Positions 6,942-9,362 of a stretch of 9,362 bases of DNA are shown one piece after another. Every line of letters starts with the position of its first letter. Position 1 is the stretch's first letter. The position numbers and the translations under genes were made by a program. The stretch comes from UBA11606 sp965243715 (GTDB taxonomy: Bacteria; Actinomycetota; Acidimicrobiia; Acidimicrobiales; Aldehydirespiratoraceae): contig CBDEVU010000014.1 in NCBI GenBank assembly GCA_965243715.1, positions 1 to 9,362 on the forward strand. The letters are read 5' to 3'. Under the pieces are notes generated by a model that saw only the letters and a program-made list of their open reading frames with translations, had not been told where the DNA came from and made no database searches.

Positions 6942-6947
6942 ATGCTA
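6942..6947 (-). promoter_or_regulatory. Candidate -10 box for the livKHMGF operon
   Basis: TAGCAT fits the TANNNT pattern of actinobacterial -10 boxes and would start transcription near 6935, giving a leader of about 54 bases. No good -35 box lies 16-18 bases upstream, so support is weak. The 104-base gap after chdC (6882-6985) holds no clear terminator, so some transcription from chdC may also enter the operon. A short CGGT/ACCG stem in the leader is too small to call a riboswitch. Confidence 0.3.
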
Positions 6948-6985
6948 CACGAGGTACGTCCGGCGCGCCATAGCCGCCAAAAGCT

Positions 6986-7660
6986 TCAGACACGGCCGAC
7001 GATATCCGCCGCGGGGCCGGTCATGCCGGTGTAGAAGGGGCCGAACTCGGCGTAAACGGCCGAGGCAGTGTCGTATCGCATCGTGTAGACGGTGTCTTTG
7101 AGGTCATCGATGTTGACGCCGAAAAGGGTAACCCCCCACTCCCAGTCGTCAAGACCCGTCGAGGCTGTTATGAGTTGCACGATACGTCCGGCGAACTTAC
7201 GGCCAGAGGTTCCATGTTCGTACATGAGTTCCTTGCGCTGCTCGAAGTCAAGCCGGTACCAGTTGTCATGGGCCTCGCGCCGCTTGGTCATCGGGTAAAA
7301 GCACCAGGCGTTCTTCCCCTCCGGTGGGAGGTCGGGATAGAGCCGCATGTTCTTCATAGCTTCAGGGATCTCTTGGGCGTACTCCGAGAGTTCCGTGATA
7401 GAGACGAAACTGTCGACCACCACCACCCCGGCCGCGGTGAGCGCCGTTTGAAAATCGCGAAGGAGCCAAGCATCGGCGTGCATGCCCATAAAACACAAGT
7501 CTGCCTTGTGGCCCAAGACAGCGGCAGTAACGACCCGCACGTTGTTAGCTTGGGCGGACGTGACGGCTCTGATGACCGCCGCGTTGTCGGTATTGATCTT
7601 ACGGGCACAGAAAAGGTGGATAACCGTGACCCCCTCGCTAGTGACTACCGGTTCGAGCAT
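6986..7660 (-). CDS. chdC: Coproheme decarboxylase ChdC (HemQ), chlorite-dismutase family
   Basis: This 224-residue cytoplasmic enzyme performs the last step of the coproporphyrin-dependent heme pathway: peroxide-driven oxidative decarboxylation of Fe-coproporphyrin III to heme b. Visible features: LGHKADLCF at 49-57 in the N-terminal ferredoxin-like half, TELSEY at 89-94, FYPMTKRR at 121-128 with the radical-forming Tyr122 plus Met124 and Lys126, proximal heme ligand His149 in EHGTSGR, Gln162 at the distal position, EWGVTLF at 174-180 and EFGPFYTG at 205-212. Length is somewhat below the roughly 230-250 of characterised members. The Arg typical of true chlorite dismutases is not at the distal position, which supports ChdC. 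ATG 7660 has no Shine-Dalgarno but a TATACT box 6 bases upstream, suggesting a leaderless mRNA. No other heme gene is in the window. Confidence 0.92.
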   Translation of the reverse strand: MLEPVVTSEGVTVIHLFCARKINTDNAAVIRAVTSAQANNVRVVTAAVLGHKADLCFMGMHADAWLLRDFQTALTAAGVVVVDSFVSITELSEYAQEIPEAMKNMRLYPDLPPEGKNAWCFYPMTKRREAHDNWYRLDFEQRKELMYEHGTSGRKFAGRIVQLITASTGLDDWEWGVTLFGVNIDDLKDTVYTMRYDTASAVYAEFGPFYTGMTGPAADIVGRV

Positions 7661-7666
7661 GCGCGG

Positions 7667-7695
7667 AGTATACCGCTAGGTTCCGCACATGTCCC
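7667..7695 (-). promoter_or_regulatory. Predicted leaderless promoter of chdC
   Basis: On the - strand GGGACA (7690-7695) and TATACT (7667-7672) are separated by exactly 17 bases. TATACT matches TATAAT at five of six positions and GGGACA matches TTGACA at four. Transcription would begin at or next to the A of ATG 7660, leaving no room for a ribosome site. The -35 box overlaps the start codon of the divergent aminotransferase. Confidence 0.6.
7677..7682 (+). promoter_or_regulatory. Predicted leaderless -10 box of the aminotransferase gene
   Basis: TAGGTT fits TANNNT and stands exactly 6 bases before ATG 7689, with no Shine-Dalgarno in between. It lies 4 bases from the opposing TATACT. The -35 region would fall inside the first codons of chdC; only a poor match (TTCGAG, 19-base spacer) is present. 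Confidence 0.45.
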
Positions 7696-8609
7696 GAAGT
7701 ACCCACCAGTCGCTCACCGACGACCGCAACGAGTTTATCGAGATTTACATCAACGGTGAATTCTTTCCCCGAAACGAAGCCAAGATATCCGTCTTTGATT
7801 CTGGTTTTTTGGTCGGTGACGGGATCTGGGAAGGCATCCGGCTTCACCACGGCGTATTCGCCCACCTCGACCGCCACCTCGATCGACTCTTTGCCGGTGC
7901 CGCGGCCATCGACCTCGCTATCGGAATGGACCGGGCTGGGCTGGTGGCAGCCCTGCATAGCACGGTCGCACACAACGCGATGCATAACAACGTCCATGTA
8001 CGCCTGATGATCACCCGCGGGAACAAGTCGACGCCGTCGCAACATCCGTCGAACAACATTGGCGGCCCCAACATCGTGATCATTGCCGAGCACAAGGCAG
8101 CCGATCCCGACGTCCAGGCTCAAGGAATCTCTTTGTTCACCACCACGGTGCGGCGACCGCCTCCCGACACCCTCGATCAAAAGCTCAACTGCCACTCGAA
8201 ACTCCATGAGGTCATCGCCTTGATCCAAGCCACCAAAGCAGGCGCAGACGAAGCGCTCATGCTCGATCCCACTGGAGCGGTGGCGACATGCAACGCCACC
8301 AACTTCTTCATCATTACCCACGGCGAGTTGTACACGTCAACGGGCCAGTACAACCTGAACGGCATCACCTCCGCGCTCGTTATCGAAGCGGCGCGAGCCG
8401 CGGGGATGCCCGTACACCAGACGGCGTTTTCGTTAACCGACGTCTACGCCGCCGATGAAGCGTTCGTGACGGGCACTTTCGGCGGTCTTACGCCGGTCCA
8501 CACAATCGATGGGCGCACCATCGGCAACGGCACTCAGGGCCCCGTGACCGAGCGTCTACGGGCCTTATACGAAGCTGCCGTCGCCGCCGATGTGGCAAAC
8601 TTGACCTAA
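7689..8609 (+). CDS. Class IV PLP-dependent aminotransferase (branched-chain / D-amino acid type)
   Basis: This 306-residue cytoplasmic protein is a fold-type IV aminotransferase, the family of IlvE, D-amino acid transaminase and aminodeoxychorismate lyase. Seen in order: YINGEFFPRNEAKISVFDSG at 20-39, GDGIWEGIR at 43-51, the likely Schiff-base Lys165 in DQKLNCHSKL, GADEALMLD at 185-193, NATNFF at 202-207, LNGIT at 223-227, the phosphate-binding TGT at 261-263 and GPVTERL at 284-290. Lys171 is a second candidate for the PLP lysine, but spacing to later motifs favours 165. The Glu that normally holds the PLP ring nitrogen (VTEG in the Bacillus D-amino acid enzyme) aligns with Thr200. I recall close relatives with the same KLN-x-HSKL and TCN-x-TNFF text, so this looks like a subfamily trait, not damage. 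Substrate is unknown. The sulfotransferase-like gene follows after 30 bases. Confidence 0.85.
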   Translation: MSRSTHQSLTDDRNEFIEIYINGEFFPRNEAKISVFDSGFLVGDGIWEGIRLHHGVFAHLDRHLDRLFAGAAAIDLAIGMDRAGLVAALHSTVAHNAMHNNVHVRLMITRGNKSTPSQHPSNNIGGPNIVIIAEHKAADPDVQAQGISLFTTTVRRPPPDTLDQKLNCHSKLHEVIALIQATKAGADEALMLDPTGAVATCNATNFFIITHGELYTSTGQYNLNGITSALVIEAARAAGMPVHQTAFSLTDVYAADEAFVTGTFGGLTPVHTIDGRTIGNGTQGPVTERLRALYEAAVAADVANLT

Positions 8610-8639
8610 TACCGCGTGACCACAAGGAACAGTAGGGAT

Positions 8640-9362
8640 ATGAAAACAGTGAAGCGTATTCAGTGCTGGTCAGGGCCAAGAAATATTTCGACAGCGTTGA
8701 TGTATAGCTGGCGGGAGCGGTCCGATACGCGGGTGTACGATGAACCGTTCTACGCCCACTATCTGAACCTCACCGGCCGCGAGCACCCCGCTTTCGATGT
8801 GGTGGTTGCGAGCCAATCGACCGATGCGCAGGCGGTGATCGACGAGGTGATCCTCGGCCCTTGCGACCAACCCGTCTACTTTATGAAACAGATGGCCCAT
8901 CATCTGCTCGGCGTGCCCCGCGAGTATCTCAGCCGGACCGACAATATTTTGCTCACGCGGAGCCCGGCCGACATGCTCACGTCACTAGCGGTGCGGGTTC
9001 CTGACTGCGGCCTGGCCGACACGGGGCTGGCTGAACAGGTCGAGTTGTTGGATGCGATTCTCCAGGCCGGAGGCCACCCGATTGTTGTTGACTCCAAGCG
9101 ACTGTTGATGAATCCAGAGGGCGTTTTGTCTCAACTGTGCGAGCGACTCGGCCTCGAGTTCGAACCGGCAATGTTGACGTGGCCCGCCGGTCCGAAACCA
9201 GAAGACGGCCGGTGGGCTCCCGAGTGGTACGACAATGTCCACCGTTCGACGGGGTTCGCTCCCTACGTGGCCAAGAATGATCCCCTCCCGGACCGTCTTA
9301 AACCGATCTTGGCCGAAGCGAACATTCTTTACCAGCGGCTAGCCCACTATGCACTAGCCTAA
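8640..9362 (+). CDS. Sulfotransferase-like protein, partner of the aminotransferase
   Basis: This 240-residue protein belongs to a P-loop sulfotransferase-like family. The N-terminal SGPRNISTALM at 11-21 replaces the usual 5'-phosphosulfate loop, and ILLTRSPADMLTSLA at 103-117 fits the 3'-phosphate-binding segment, with Arg107 and Ser115. DEPFYAHY at 34-41, MKQMAHHL at 82-89 and VVDSKRLLMNPE at 149-160 are other recognisable blocks. Sulfotransferases move a sulfo group from PAPS to an alcohol or amine; the acceptor here is unknown and activity is unproven. ATG 8640 is chosen because the conserved block begins a few residues later; GTG 8616 would add 8 residues. Shine-Dalgarno support is poor (AAGGA 11 bases upstream). 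It lies 30 bases after the aminotransferase stop with no terminator, so the two are probably one transcript. It is complete, ending at the last base of the window. Confidence 0.75.
   Translation: MKTVKRIQCWSGPRNISTALMYSWRERSDTRVYDEPFYAHYLNLTGREHPAFDVVVASQSTDAQAVIDEVILGPCDQPVYFMKQMAHHLLGVPREYLSRTDNILLTRSPADMLTSLAVRVPDCGLADTGLAEQVELLDAILQAGGHPIVVDSKRLLMNPEGVLSQLCERLGLEFEPAMLTWPAGPKPEDGRWAPEWYDNVHRSTGFAPYVAKNDPLPDRLKPILAEANILYQRLAHYALA

Noticed and set aside
6894..6975. Possible leader peptide or amino acid attenuator ahead of livK
   Set aside because: A short ATG frame ending in Leu-Val exists in the gap, but it has no ribosome site, no run of branched-chain codons and no alternative terminator structure, and it would lie upstream of the candidate -10 box.
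7638..8321. 227-residue - strand ORF opposite the aminotransferase
   Set aside because: Shadow of the aminotransferase gene; Val/Arg/Gly-rich text with no recognisable motif, and it overlaps the chdC start and promoter.

Overview
The window reads as a chromosomal segment of a moderately high-GC bacterium. Likely leaderless starts, GTG start codons, GGAGG ribosome sites and a lipoprotein-type solute-binding protein favour an actinobacterium, with Acidimicrobiia a plausible guess. The heme-synthesis gene carries a distal residue more usual in Firmicutes, so the assignment is an inference and not firm. No rRNA, tRNA, CRISPR array, transposase or integrase was seen.

Left part (1-1009, + strand): the 3' end of a thiamine-diphosphate enzyme of the acetolactate-synthase type, then about 730 bases holding a possible 36-residue small ORF with a strong ribosome site and a helix-turn-helix ORF. 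That ORF has no stop of its own before it runs antisense into the transporter operon, so its end looks eroded or frameshifted.

Centre (1010-6881, - strand): a complete branched-chain (or related) amino acid ABC importer in the order livK-livH-livM-livG-livF. The last four genes overlap by 4 bases at each junction. A strong hairpin separates the lipoprotein gene from the permease genes, a usual way to make more binding protein than permease. LivM carries an extra N-terminal membrane domain, and the two ATPases appear to form one canonical and one degenerate ATP site.

Right part (6986-9362): chdC (hemQ), coproheme decarboxylase, on the - strand, divergent from a + strand pair: a class IV (PLP) aminotransferase and a sulfotransferase-like protein. 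Only 28 bases separate the two divergent start codons, and each has a TANNNT -10 box exactly 6 bases upstream, which predicts two leaderless, mutually exclusive promoters.

An acetolactate-synthase-like enzyme, an amino acid importer and a class IV aminotransferase give the region a loose amino acid theme. The least explained parts are the aminotransferase-sulfotransferase pair, whose aminotransferase has Thr where the PLP-nitrogen-binding Glu is expected, and the 274-1009 region.
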